From positions 1-5,454 of the forward strand of contig DMPD01000137.1 in assembly GCA_003456125.1 (NCBI GenBank): DNA of 5,454 nucleotides, in the 5' to 3' direction. This document shows positions 1 through 5,331 of this stretch, piece after piece. How positions within the stretch are numbered: the first letter of the stretch is position 1; each line of letters begins with the position of its first letter. The notes beneath the pieces were generated by a model. That model saw only the letters and a list, made by a program, of their open reading frames with translations, searched no databases and was not told the origin of the DNA. A program made the translations under genes and the position numbers. The DNA comes from Cyanobacteria bacterium UBA8156 (lineage in GTDB: Bacteria; Cyanobacteriota; Cyanobacteriia; Pseudanabaenales; Pseudanabaenaceae).

Positions 1-11
1 TCTTCCGATCT
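1..11 (+). other. Residual Illumina adapter end (assembly artefact)
   Basis: The first 11 bases, TCTTCCGATCT, are identical to the 3' end of the standard Illumina TruSeq adapter, which ends in GCTCTTCCGATCT and is directly followed by the insert. Finding this 11-mer exactly at base 1 by chance is very unlikely, so these bases are probably not genomic and genomic sequence starts near base 12. The YvcK reading frame happens to remain open through them, so a gene caller may add false residues at the truncated N-terminus. Confidence 0.85.
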
Positions 12-964
12 GGCGGGGTCCCCGCTTGGTGGCCATTGGCGGGGGCACCGGATTGTCGGGTCTGCTGCGGGGGCTGAAGCATTACAGTACCAACATCACG
101 GCCATCGTGACGGTGGCGGATGACGGGGGGTCTTCCGGGCGGTTGCGCCGGGAACATGGGGTGTTGCCCCCCGGCGACATTCGCAACTGTTTGGCGGCCC
201 TTGCCAATGAAGAAAAGTTGGTCACGGAATTGTTTCAATACCGATTTACGGCAGGGGAGGGTCTGAGCGGCCACAGCTTCGGCAATTTGTTTCTGACCGC
301 CATGGCCGAAATCACCGGCAACCTCGAGACGGCGATCGCCGCCAGTTCGCAGGTATTGGCGGTACGGGGCCGGGTATTGCCGGCCACCCTCGACGACATG
401 GTACTGATCGCCGACTTGGAGGACGGTCGGCGAATTCAAGGGGAGTCCAACATTACGGCGGCGGGGGGGCAAATTGTCCGGCTGTCCTGCTTGCCCGAAC
501 GGCCGCGGGCCCTGCCCCAAGCCCTGCGGGATCTTGCTGCTGCCGATTTGATTACGCTGGGGCCCGGTAGTCTCTACACCAGCATTTTGCCCAATCTGTT
601 GGTGCCGGAACTGGTGACCGCTTTGGCCCAGCGCCACGCCCCTTGCATTTATGTCTGCAACATTATGGGCCAACCCGGCGAAACCCAGGGTTACACCGTC
701 GGCGACCATGTGCGGGCGTTGGATGCCGCCGCCGGCCGGCGCGTATTTGACCTGGTATTGGTGCAAAAATATGCCCCATCGGAGCAGGCCCTCAGCCGCT
801 ACGGCGATAGCCATTTTGTCGAGGTCAGGCCAGAGGACATGGCCGACCTCCGGTGCCCCTACCTGTTGGCGGATGTCCTGGAAGAATTGCCCGATGGTCG
901 CGTGCGCCACAGCCCAGAGAAATTGGCCGGGGTTCTGCTGCGCTGGTACAATCGCAATAGGTAA
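2..964 (+). CDS. yvcK: YvcK/CofD-like gluconeogenesis and cell-shape factor, 5' truncated
   Basis: Member of the YvcK (gluconeogenesis factor) branch of the CofD-like fold. In Bacillus, YvcK is needed for growth on gluconeogenic carbon and for normal cell shape, and it binds UDP-sugars; no enzymatic reaction is firmly established. Numbering from the TTG codon at 26, the glycine-rich GGGTG loop is at about 5-9, [12 protein letters not shown] at 30-41, PPGDIRNCL at 48-56, GHSFGNLFL at 82-90, [15 protein letters not shown] at 179-193 and [14 protein letters not shown] at 211-224; the family more often has T and D where this protein has G215 and Q221. The frame is open back to the window edge and encodes WRGPR just before the TTG. 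Cyanobacterial homologues usually have an N-terminal extension, often with membrane segments, so I treat the gene as cut by the contig end rather than starting at 26. Bases 2-11 of the frame are probably adapter. Only 10 bases separate it from the next gene. Family assignment is secure; the true start is not visible. Confidence 0.93.
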   Translation, partial: LPIWRGPRLVAIGGGTGLSGLLRGLKHYSTNITAIVTVADDGGSSGRLRREHGVLPPGDIRNCLAALANEEKLVTELFQYRFTAGEGLSGHSFGNLFLTAMAEITGNLETAIAASSQVLAVRGRVLPATLDDMVLIADLEDGRRIQGESNITAAGGQIVRLSCLPERPRALPQALRDLAAADLITLGPGSLYTSILPNLLVPELVTALAQRHAPCIYVCNIMGQPGETQGYTVGDHVRALDAAAGRRVFDLVLVQKYAPSEQALSRYGDSHFVEVRPEDMADLRCPYLLADVLEELPDGRVRHSPEKLAGVLLRWYNRNR

Positions 965-974
965 AGCCAAGGGC

Positions 975-1409
975 ATGAAACAACAGCTACAGGTCAACAG
1001 CGATATTTATGCTCTGCCCCAAATTCAAGAGTGGTTCAGCCAGTTTCAGGATGTGCCGCGAAGGATCTGGCTACAGTGCCACTTGGTGCTCACGGAGGCC
1101 TTCGCCAACGTCATCGAACATGCCCATGAGCACCTTCCAGAGCAGACACCGGTCGAAATTGAAGTCGAAACTTTCCCCCACGCCATTGTGATTCGGATCT
1201 GGGACTGGGGTCCCCCCTTTGACCTCCAACAGGAATTGGATCGTCGCTATCAGGAACAACAGGAGCGGCACGGCCACTCCGTCGAAGATTTGCCCACCGG
1301 CGGCCGCGGTCTCCTCATCACCGATGCGATCGCCGATGTGTTTCTCTACGAACGCCAGCCGGACGGCCGCAACTGCCTGCTGTTTCGGAAGAATTTCCTC
1401 GACTCGTGA
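975..1409 (+). CDS. RsbW-like anti-sigma regulatory factor / HATPase_c domain protein
   Basis: This 144-residue protein is a stand-alone GHKL-type ATP-binding domain of the RsbW/SpoIIAB kind. Relatives are Ser/Thr kinases that bind a sigma factor or other partner and phosphorylate an STAS-domain antagonist. The N box is TEAFANVIEHA at 40-50, with E41, N45 and H49 in the expected places; the G1 box is DWGPPFD at 77-83; the G2 box is TGGRGLLITD at 108-117. A charged Gln/Glu/Arg-rich stretch at 85-99 lies where the ATP lid should be. No signal peptide or membrane segment is seen, so it is cytoplasmic. The ATG at 975 gives the normal family length; an upstream extension of the frame only overlaps yvcK and is not homologous. 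The purine run AAGGG at 969-973 sits only one base from the ATG, so initiation may rely on ribosomes finishing yvcK. No STAS or sigma gene is in the window, so its target is unknown. Its end overlaps the glycosyltransferase start by 4 bases. Confidence 0.88.
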   Translation: MKQQLQVNSDIYALPQIQEWFSQFQDVPRRIWLQCHLVLTEAFANVIEHAHEHLPEQTPVEIEVETFPHAIVIRIWDWGPPFDLQQELDRRYQEQQERHGHSVEDLPTGGRGLLITDAIADVFLYERQPDGRNCLLFRKNFLDS

Positions 1410-2437
1410 AGCTACTGTTAAATTTTTCTTGTTTGCGATCGCAACCAACGGGGTTGGGGGTATACGCCCAACAGATTTTGCCCTACCTCCACGATTTGCA
1501 TCCCTATCTGTTGGCACCCGAACCCCAGGGATTCCCCGGAGAATCTTCGCCCCCGGCCCAGGCCCACCTCCGGCGGCTGTGGTGGACGCAAACGGTTCTC
1601 CCCCAAATCTACCGGCGGGTGGGAGCGGCTCTGTTGTTTTCGCCGGTACCGGAAGCGCCCATCGGTACCGGCTGCCGCTTTGTGGTCACCGTCCACGACT
1701 TGATCCCCCTGCGGTTTGGTCCCCCCACCGGCAAGCTGGCGGCCTATTTTCGCTATTTCTTGCCCCTGGTGCTGCGGGAGGCGATCGCCATTTTGTGCAA
1801 TTCCCACACCACCGCCACCGAATTGCAACACCATTTTGCCGTACCCACCACCAAACTCCAGGTCATTCCCCTGGCCTGCGATCGCGATCGCTTTCAACCC
1901 AGCGGGGTTTCCCCAGAGCCCTACTTTTTGTATGTGGGGCGACCCGATCGTCACAAAAACTTGGCGGGGTTGTTGCAATCCTTTGCCCTGCTGGCCTGGG
2001 AAGGAGAGCTTTGGATTGCCGGGGCCGCCGATCCCCGTTACACCCCCAAATTGCAACAGCTCGCCCAATACTTAGGCATTGGCTCCCGGGTGCGTTGGTT
2101 GCAATACGTTCCAGACTTGCCCCGTCTTTACCAACGGGCGATCGCCTTGGTGATGCCCAGTTTGTGGGAAGGATTTGGGCTGCCGGCCCTCGAAGCCATG
2201 GCCTGCGGTACCCCCGTCATCTGCTCTGGAAACGCGGGTCTTGCCGAAACCACAGGTCCAGCCGCTCTCCACATCGATCCCCATCAACCCGCCGCGATCG
2301 CGCAAGCGATGCAAGCCCTGCTGGAAAATAATTCTTTGCGCGATCGCCTCCGCCAAGCCGGCCTCAACCGCTCTGCTCAATTTTCGTGGGCGCAGACCGG
2401 TCGCGCCACCGCGCAAGTTTTGGCTTCTCTGCTGTAG
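1406..2437 (+). CDS. Family 4 glycosyltransferase (GT-B fold)
   Basis: A 343-residue GT-B glycosyltransferase that should transfer a sugar from a nucleotide-activated donor, retaining the anomeric configuration, at the cytoplasmic face of the membrane. The N-terminal Rossmann half holds the acceptor-side glycine motif TGLGVY at 15-20 and TVHDLIPLRF at 95-104. The C-terminal half holds LYVGRPDRHKN at 175-185, with the usual basic donor-phosphate residues R179 and K184, and the EX7E motif EGFGLPALE at 255-263 followed by AMACGTPVI. Length is normal for the family. The start is GTG at 1406, whose TG doubles as part of the TGA stop of the preceding gene; a GGAAG 14 bases upstream is too far to serve well, so translational coupling is likely. 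Donor and acceptor cannot be told from sequence; exopolysaccharide, lipopolysaccharide or glycolipid synthesis are all possible. The gene carries 7 of the 14 HIP1 copies in the window. Confidence 0.92.
   Translation: MKLLLNFSCLRSQPTGLGVYAQQILPYLHDLHPYLLAPEPQGFPGESSPPAQAHLRRLWWTQTVLPQIYRRVGAALLFSPVPEAPIGTGCRFVVTVHDLIPLRFGPPTGKLAAYFRYFLPLVLREAIAILCNSHTTATELQHHFAVPTTKLQVIPLACDRDRFQPSGVSPEPYFLYVGRPDRHKNLAGLLQSFALLAWEGELWIAGAADPRYTPKLQQLAQYLGIGSRVRWLQYVPDLPRLYQRAIALVMPSLWEGFGLPALEAMACGTPVICSGNAGLAETTGPAALHIDPHQPAAIAQAMQALLENNSLRDRLRQAGLNRSAQFSWAQTGRATAQVLASLL
1878..1891. repeat. Overlapping pair of HIP1 palindromes (representative of 14 in window)
   Basis: Two copies of GCGATCGC overlap by two bases here. 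Other exact copies begin at 332, 1326, 1435, 1781, 2138, 2294, 2340, 3109, 3803, 4442, 4924 and 5001. HIP1 is the highly iterated palindrome of many cyanobacterial genomes, and its frequency here, about one per 390 bases against one per 65 kb expected for a random 8-mer at even base composition, is the best taxonomic marker in the window. Its function remains unsettled; it is a methylation target in some species. Confidence 0.95.
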
Positions 2438-2448
2438 CACAGCCAAAA
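2418..2448. terminator. Inverted repeat across the glycosyltransferase stop codon; weak terminator candidate
   Basis: TTTTGGCT at 2418-2425 is perfectly complementary to AGCCAAAA at 2441-2448, with a 15-base loop holding the TAG stop. A competing smaller hairpin, GCTGT/ACAGC at 2431-2443, is also possible. There is no T-run after it, so it would not be a classical intrinsic terminator on the plus strand. It lies at the end of the first gene cluster, which is the only positional support. Confidence 0.25.
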
Positions 2449-2472
2449 ACAGCTTTGGCAAATATGAAAATC

Positions 2473-2494
2473 GCCTATTTGGTGCCTATTTGGT
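2473..2494. repeat. Perfect 11-bp tandem duplication
   Basis: GCCTATTTGGT occurs twice head to tail, at 2473-2483 and 2484-2494, in the spacer after the glycosyltransferase. It probably arose by slippage. A 40-codon frame starting with ATG at 2464 crosses it, but has no ribosome binding site and runs into the dispersed repeat, so I do not call a gene here. Confidence 0.7.
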
Positions 2495-2529
2495 TAGGAC
2501 AAATTTTGGCCTCCACATCGCGGCAGTTC

Positions 2530-2629
2530 CCCTCACCCGAAATCCCCCTCCCACCAGGGGAGAGGGACTTGCAAGATGGCTCTTAGCTCTCTTCTCCCGC
2601 CTTGGGGGAGAGGGCAAACTACCAGAGGG
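2530..2629. repeat. Double-hairpin dispersed repeat (MITE-like), possible bidirectional terminator
   Basis: The block opens with CCCTC at 2530-2534 and closes with the complementary GAGGG at 2625-2629. Inside are two hairpins. The first pairs 2543-2552 with 2558-2567, with a single C/A mismatch, in a CCCTCCC/GGGGAGAGGG style. The second pairs 2590-2598 with 2606-2614, with two G-U pairs, in a CTTCTCCC/GGGGGAGAGGG style. This architecture, two CTCTCCC/GGGAGAG hairpins flanked by CCCTCACCC and GAGGG, matches from memory a family of short repeats scattered in cyanobacterial intergenic DNA. It sits between two convergent genes, where stable hairpins in both directions could end transcription. Its right border appears to run into the last codons and stop of the minus-strand gene. 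Hairpins are directly visible; family membership is recalled, not searched. Confidence 0.7.
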
Positions 2630-3155
2630 CAGGTACCGGTCGCCGGGGTGGCGGTGGAGCCATGGGGGCCACCGGTGCCGGCTCCACCACCGGCGGCGAA
2701 ATCGTCACCGGGGTGGTGGGCTGCACTTCCACCACCGTCAAACAGTGGGGGTGTTTCGCCTGGGGGATTTCCAAATCCGACACCCGGTAATAGCTCGCAA
2801 AACAGGACAGCGTGGTGTGGTAAGGACTGGTCAAATCGTGGGTGCGAATGCTTGGAGAACTCAGGGTTTGCAAATCCATCCACTCCCGACGTACCGCCCG
2901 CAGCGAATTGAATTGCCGCTCGATGTTCTTATCAAAAAACTCTGTCTGAATCCACGGATCCAAAATGCTCGGGTCAGAGGACAGATCCAATACCTTCCGC
3001 ATCACCTGATCGTATGTCGGCGGTACATCCTGCGGAAAAGCATCGTGATCCGTCAACTGCGGATTCGCCACCGCACCGCCAGCCACGCCCACCATCGCCA
3101 CCAATCCGGCGATCGCCCCGATACCCCATCTCGCCTGTGTCCGATCGCCTTTCAT
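2619..3155 (-). CDS. Exported Pro-rich protein of unknown function
   Basis: A 178-residue protein I do not recognise. It has a textbook signal peptide: basic n-region (K2, R5, R9), a small-residue hydrophobic core at 11-27, and a signal peptidase I site AVA at 28-30 before N31. There is no lipobox, so it should be released into the periplasm or outside. The mature part at 31-144 is polar and probably partly helical (about 45-98), with two cysteines, C118 and C138, that could form a disulfide after export. Residues 145-178 form a low-complexity tail rich in Pro, Val and Ala with a PPPPRRP stretch, typical of a wall-spanning or flexible linker. The ATG at 3155 is chosen because AGGAG lies 7 bases upstream and the signal peptide begins there; the frame stays open to 3461 but earlier starts lack both. 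It is convergent to the glycosyltransferase and divergent from pyrE, so it is probably monocistronic. The last few codons may derive from the dispersed repeat. Confidence 0.78.
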   Translation of the reverse strand: MKGDRTQARWGIGAIAGLVAMVGVAGGAVANPQLTDHDAFPQDVPPTYDQVMRKVLDLSSDPSILDPWIQTEFFDKNIERQFNSLRAVRREWMDLQTLSSPSIRTHDLTSPYHTTLSCFASYYRVSDLEIPQAKHPHCLTVVEVQPTTPVTISPPVVEPAPVAPMAPPPPRRPVPALW

Positions 3156-3162
3156 GCTCTCT

Positions 3163-3167
3163 CTCCT
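3163..3167 (-). promoter_or_regulatory. Ribosome binding site of the exported protein gene
   Basis: On the minus strand AGGAG lies 7 bases before the ATG at 3155, within a purine-rich leader (GAAGAGGAGAGAGAGC). It decides this start against the ATG at 3185 and against longer open-frame alternatives, which have no such site. Confidence 0.8.
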
Positions 3168-3234
3168 CTTCACGGTTGCTCGCATTTTGCACACCCAATC
3201 CCCATTTTTCAGAAGCCTATCCCCTGCTGCCGTC

Positions 3235-3273
3235 CCGAACCTATTTTCCGGTCTTCTGGAAAAACAGGTTCGG
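3235..3273. promoter_or_regulatory. Long interrupted hairpin in the divergent intergenic region
   Basis: The outer arms CCGAACCT (3235-3242) and AGGTTCGG (3266-3273) are perfectly complementary. The inner arms TTTTCCGG (3244-3251) and CTGGAAAA (3256-3263) pair with one G-U pair around a TCTT loop. Only a 1x2 internal loop separates the two stems, giving 16 base pairs in 39 bases. No T-run follows on either strand, so it is not a standard intrinsic terminator. It lies 80 bases upstream of the minus-strand ATG and could be a 5' leader structure or an operator palindrome. Role is unknown. Confidence 0.65.
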
Positions 3274-3345
3274 AATAAAATACAGCTGGAACAAAATATG
3301 GTCTGAGAAGTAGGATTCCGTTTTGGGAAAAACTTCGTAAACTCA

Positions 3346-3389
3346 ATTCTTGGCAAATTCTTGGCAAATTCTTGGTAAATTTTTGACAA
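3346..3389. repeat. Four tandem 11-bp repeats, consensus ATTCTTGGCAA
   Basis: Four head-to-tail 11-bp units: 3346-3356 and 3357-3367 are identical (ATTCTTGGCAA), 3368-3378 differs by one base (ATTCTTGGTAA) and 3379-3389 by two (ATTTTTGACAA). The period is close to one helical turn, so the units lie on roughly the same DNA face, as in iteron or operator arrays. The array is about 190 bases from both the minus-strand start and the pyrE start. It contains an exact TTGACA at 3383-3388 but no matching -10 box follows at 16-18 bases. Confidence 0.85.
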
Positions 3390-3406
3390 GAAAACCAAGC
3401 CCAACC

Positions 3407-3528
3407 TTCGGCAAAAAAGCGCTGTGTTGCGTTCCCAATGATTTGGGGTAAAGCCTGCCATCCGGCATTGACTTTATCAGAACAGCGGAAACCCTCAAAT
3501 GCACAAAAGGGCGGAGCTTTTTGCCGAA
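3407..3528. repeat. Spaced inverted repeat upstream of pyrE (possible MITE remnant)
   Basis: TTCGGCAAAAAAGC at 3407-3420 and GCTTTTTGCCGAA at 3516-3528 are reverse complements over 13 bases apart from one extra A in the left arm. They bound a 122-base segment with no gene. Terminal inverted repeats at this distance fit a very small non-autonomous element, but I see no flanking target-site duplication, so this is tentative. The right arm overlaps the place where a pyrE -35 box would lie. Confidence 0.4.
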
Positions 3529-3546
3529 AAGAGGCAATGCTACAAT
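3518..3546 (+). promoter_or_regulatory. Predicted pyrE promoter with extended -10
   Basis: TGCTACAAT at 3538-3546 is an extended -10 element: TG, one base, then TACAAT, which matches TATAAT at five of six positions. The -35 position at 17-bp spacing is TTTTTG (3518-3523), a weak match, which extended -10 promoters tolerate. Transcription would start near 3553 and leave a leader of roughly 20 bases before the ATG at 3572, just enough for the ribosome binding site. Confidence 0.55.
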
Positions 3547-3560
3547 CGGGAGACTGGGAG

Positions 3561-3566
3561 AAGGAG
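3561..3566 (+). promoter_or_regulatory. Ribosome binding site of pyrE
   Basis: AAGGAG lies 5 bases before the ATG at 3572. It fixes the pyrE start there rather than at the upstream in-frame TTG at 3521, which would place the promoter -10 inside the gene. Confidence 0.85.
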
Positions 3567-3571
3567 TGCCC

Positions 3572-4120
3572 ATGACCGCTCGGGCAGAATTGTTTGCGTT
3601 GTTTCGCCAGTGGGCGTGGCAGGAAGGAGATTTTGTGTTGTCGTCGGGGCGGCGCAGCACCTACTACATCAACGGCAAACGGGTAGCGCTCCATCCCTAT
3701 GGGGCCTGGTATGCCGGACAAGTCCTCCAGGGGATGTTGCCACCCGATACGGCGGCGGTGGGGGGATTAACCCTGGGGGCCGACCCCTTGGTGACGGCGG
3801 TGGCGATCGCCTCGGCCCAGGCGCAGCAACCCGTGATGGCGCTGATTGTACGCAAAGAGGCGAAGGGCCATGGCACCGGGGCGTGGATTGAAGGGCCATT
3901 GCCCGCACCGGGGAGTCGGGTGGTGGTGCTCGAAGATGTGGTGACCACGGGCAAATCGGCGTTGTTTGCGGCCGAGCGGTTGCGGGCGGCGGATTTTGTT
4001 GTAGATACGGTATTGACTTTGGTCGATCGGGAAGAGGGGGGACCCGCTGCTTTGGCAGCGGCGGGGCTGCAAATGCAAGCGGTGTTTACCCTAACGGATT
4101 TGCAACGGGGGACGTTGTGA
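3572..4120 (+). CDS. pyrE: Orotate phosphoribosyltransferase
   Basis: PyrE joins orotate and PRPP to give orotidine 5'-monophosphate and pyrophosphate, the fifth step of de novo pyrimidine synthesis, in the cytoplasm. The 182-residue product shows the family order: FVLSSGRRSTYYINGK at 21-36 (orotate-site N-terminal region), GGLTLGADPL at 64-73, the flexible catalytic loop region RKEAKGHGT at 94-102, with conserved basic residues R94, K95, K98 and H100, and the PRPP-binding loop VVVLEDVVTTGKSA at 117-130 with the paired acidic residues E121 and D122. It is slightly shorter than many bacterial PyrE proteins, mainly at the C-terminus. The start at 3572 is supported by AAGGAG and by an extended -10 promoter just upstream. 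The TGA stop overlaps the GTG start of the DUF58 gene by 4 bases, so the two are probably translated as a coupled pair. Confidence 0.96.
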   Translation: MTARAELFALFRQWAWQEGDFVLSSGRRSTYYINGKRVALHPYGAWYAGQVLQGMLPPDTAAVGGLTLGADPLVTAVAIASAQAQQPVMALIVRKEAKGHGTGAWIEGPLPAPGSRVVVLEDVVTTGKSALFAAERLRAADFVVDTVLTLVDREEGGPAALAAAGLQMQAVFTLTDLQRGTL

Positions 4121-5331
4121 GTTTCTGGCAAAAACTGGAGCGGCGCTATGCCGTGCCGGAATTCGGCGGTTGGATGCTGGGGCTGTTTGCCCTGTTTTTC
4201 TTTCTGGCGGCGACCAATACCCTGGCGGGCTGGTTGTACGTGTTGAGCGGCACCTGCACCGCGGTGTTGGTAGTGGGAGCCGTCAGTCCCGGTCAAATCC
4301 TCAAGGGGTTGCGCCTGCAGCGGGAAACGCCGCCGCCCGTGCATGTCCAAGAGGTGCTGACGCTCACCACGACGATCGCCAATCCGAGTCGGGTACCGCT
4401 GCCGGTCTTACAGGTGCGGGATGAGCTGCCGACGGCCTTGAGCGATCGCCCCCTGGAAACCATCGTAGAGGGGTTGGGAGCCAACGCTACCCATGTTTGG
4501 CGCTATGGGGTGCGTCCCCAGCAGCGGGGGATGTATCCGTTGCCGCCGCTGTCTTTGATCTCCGCCAGCCCCTTTGGGTTGTTTCGCAGTTGCCGCACCC
4601 AGAGTGCCCCCGCCCAAGCAGTGGTGTATCCCCTGGTGTTGCCCCTGACGGAATGCCCATTGTTGAGCCAATTGGGCGAAGAAACCGAGCGCCGGATACC
4701 AGTGGTCGAACAAGTCTTTGGTACCGCCATGGAGGGACTGACCAAGACCCTGCGGCCCTATCGATGGGGCGATTCCTTGCGGTTGGTACACTGGCGCACC
4801 AGTGCCCGCTACGGTGATTTGCGGGTGCGAGAGTTGGAGAACCCCACCGGCGGTCAGGATTTGGTGTTGGTGCTGGACACCTCGCCCGGATGGCCCCCGG
4901 CCGCCTTTGAACTGGCGGTAGTCGCGATCGCTTCCTGGTATGGCTACGCCCAAAAGCACGATCGTCCGATTCAAGTCTGGCTACCGGAAACGGGACTGCT
5001 GCGATCGCCCCGGCACGTATGGGAAGCCTTGGCGGTGACCCAGCCCACGGTGCCGGCCGATCCGTTGGCTTTGCCCCCCCTCCCCGTGCTATGGTTGGGG
5101 TACGGGCCGGTCACCGGCTTGCCCACGGGGAGCCGCACCCTTGTCTGGTCGGAAACCTTTGGTGGCATCGGTGGTAAAACTGGTGACAAGACTGGTGATA
5201 GGACTGGTGACAAGACTGGTGATAGGACTGAGTTTGGTGATCCCGAATCTCAAGATCCAAAATTTGGGAGTCCGGAATTTTGGGCCACAACCTGTCCCAA
5301 GCTGCAACAAGCGCTCCAAACCCTGGCCTAG
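4117..5331 (+). CDS. DUF58 domain protein, membrane-anchored
   Basis: A 404-residue DUF58 protein; the biochemical role of the family is unknown, though members are often encoded beside MoxR-type AAA+ ATPases and vWA proteins. Two hydrophobic segments at about 18-34 and 38-57 form an N-terminal membrane hairpin. A beta-rich part follows at 70-175. The diagnostic DUF58 block is at 213-241, with PYRWGD (214-219), LVHWRTSAR (223-231) and LRVREL (235-240), then the vWA-like strand LVLVLDTSP at 249-257. The GTG start at 4117 lies inside the pyrE stop, with GGGGGA at 4107-4112 as a possible ribosome binding site. No MoxR or vWA partner is within the window; the partner here is pyrE. The end is unusual: residues 355-370 are four TGDK/TGDR units encoded by a 12-bp tandem repeat, and 372-389 are also low-complexity (PKFGSPEF), so the tail after about 348 is probably not part of the folded domain. 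Confidence 0.9.
   Translation: MSFWQKLERRYAVPEFGGWMLGLFALFFFLAATNTLAGWLYVLSGTCTAVLVVGAVSPGQILKGLRLQRETPPPVHVQEVLTLTTTIANPSRVPLPVLQVRDELPTALSDRPLETIVEGLGANATHVWRYGVRPQQRGMYPLPPLSLISASPFGLFRSCRTQSAPAQAVVYPLVLPLTECPLLSQLGEETERRIPVVEQVFGTAMEGLTKTLRPYRWGDSLRLVHWRTSARYGDLRVRELENPTGGQDLVLVLDTSPGWPPAAFELAVVAIASWYGYAQKHDRPIQVWLPETGLLRSPRHVWEALAVTQPTVPADPLALPPLPVLWLGYGPVTGLPTGSRTLVWSETFGGIGGKTGDKTGDRTGDKTGDRTEFGDPESQDPKFGSPEFWATTCPKLQQALQTLA
5179..5226 (+). repeat. In-frame tandem repeat in the DUF58 gene (12 bp x 4, or 24 bp x 2)
   Basis: ACTGGTGACAAG and ACTGGTGATAGG alternate twice, making two perfect 24-bp copies at 5179-5202 and 5203-5226, preceded by a degenerate partial unit (GTGGTAAA, 5171-5178). 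The period is a multiple of three, so copy-number change would only add or remove TGDK/TGDR units without breaking the frame. Perfect identity of the 24-bp copies points to recent duplication. Confidence 0.92.

Noticed and set aside
651..974. N-terminal extension of the anti-sigma-type protein into yvcK
   Set aside because: The residues are an out-of-frame reading of yvcK, and the HATPase domain fits a start at 975 with normal family length.
1418..2068. Long antisense frame opposite the glycosyltransferase
   Set aside because: Gly/Gln-rich shadow of a proven coding sequence with no domain signature.
2464..2586. Short plus-strand frame beginning MKIAYLVPIW
   Set aside because: No ribosome binding site, spans an 11-bp duplication, and its second half is a translation of the dispersed repeat.
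3383..3388. Exact TTGACA as a -35 box for pyrE
   Set aside because: No -10-like hexamer lies 16-18 bases downstream, and it is about 190 bases from the start codon; it is part of the last unit of the 11-bp repeat array.
3346..3389. CRISPR array
   Set aside because: Units are 11 bp with no spacers between them; this is a simple tandem repeat.
3156..3461. Upstream extension of the exported protein frame
   Set aside because: It would bury the signal peptide, lacks a ribosome binding site and reads through the 11-bp repeat array; AGGAG before 3155 marks the real start.
4031..4050. Hairpin CCGCTGC/GCAGCGG inside pyrE
   Set aside because: It is within conserved-length coding sequence rich in Ala codons and is best explained by GC-rich codon use.
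3697..4350. Long antisense frame opposite pyrE and the DUF58 start
   Set aside because: It is antisense to two well-supported genes and is explained by high GC content and few antisense stops; no motif or initiation site was seen.
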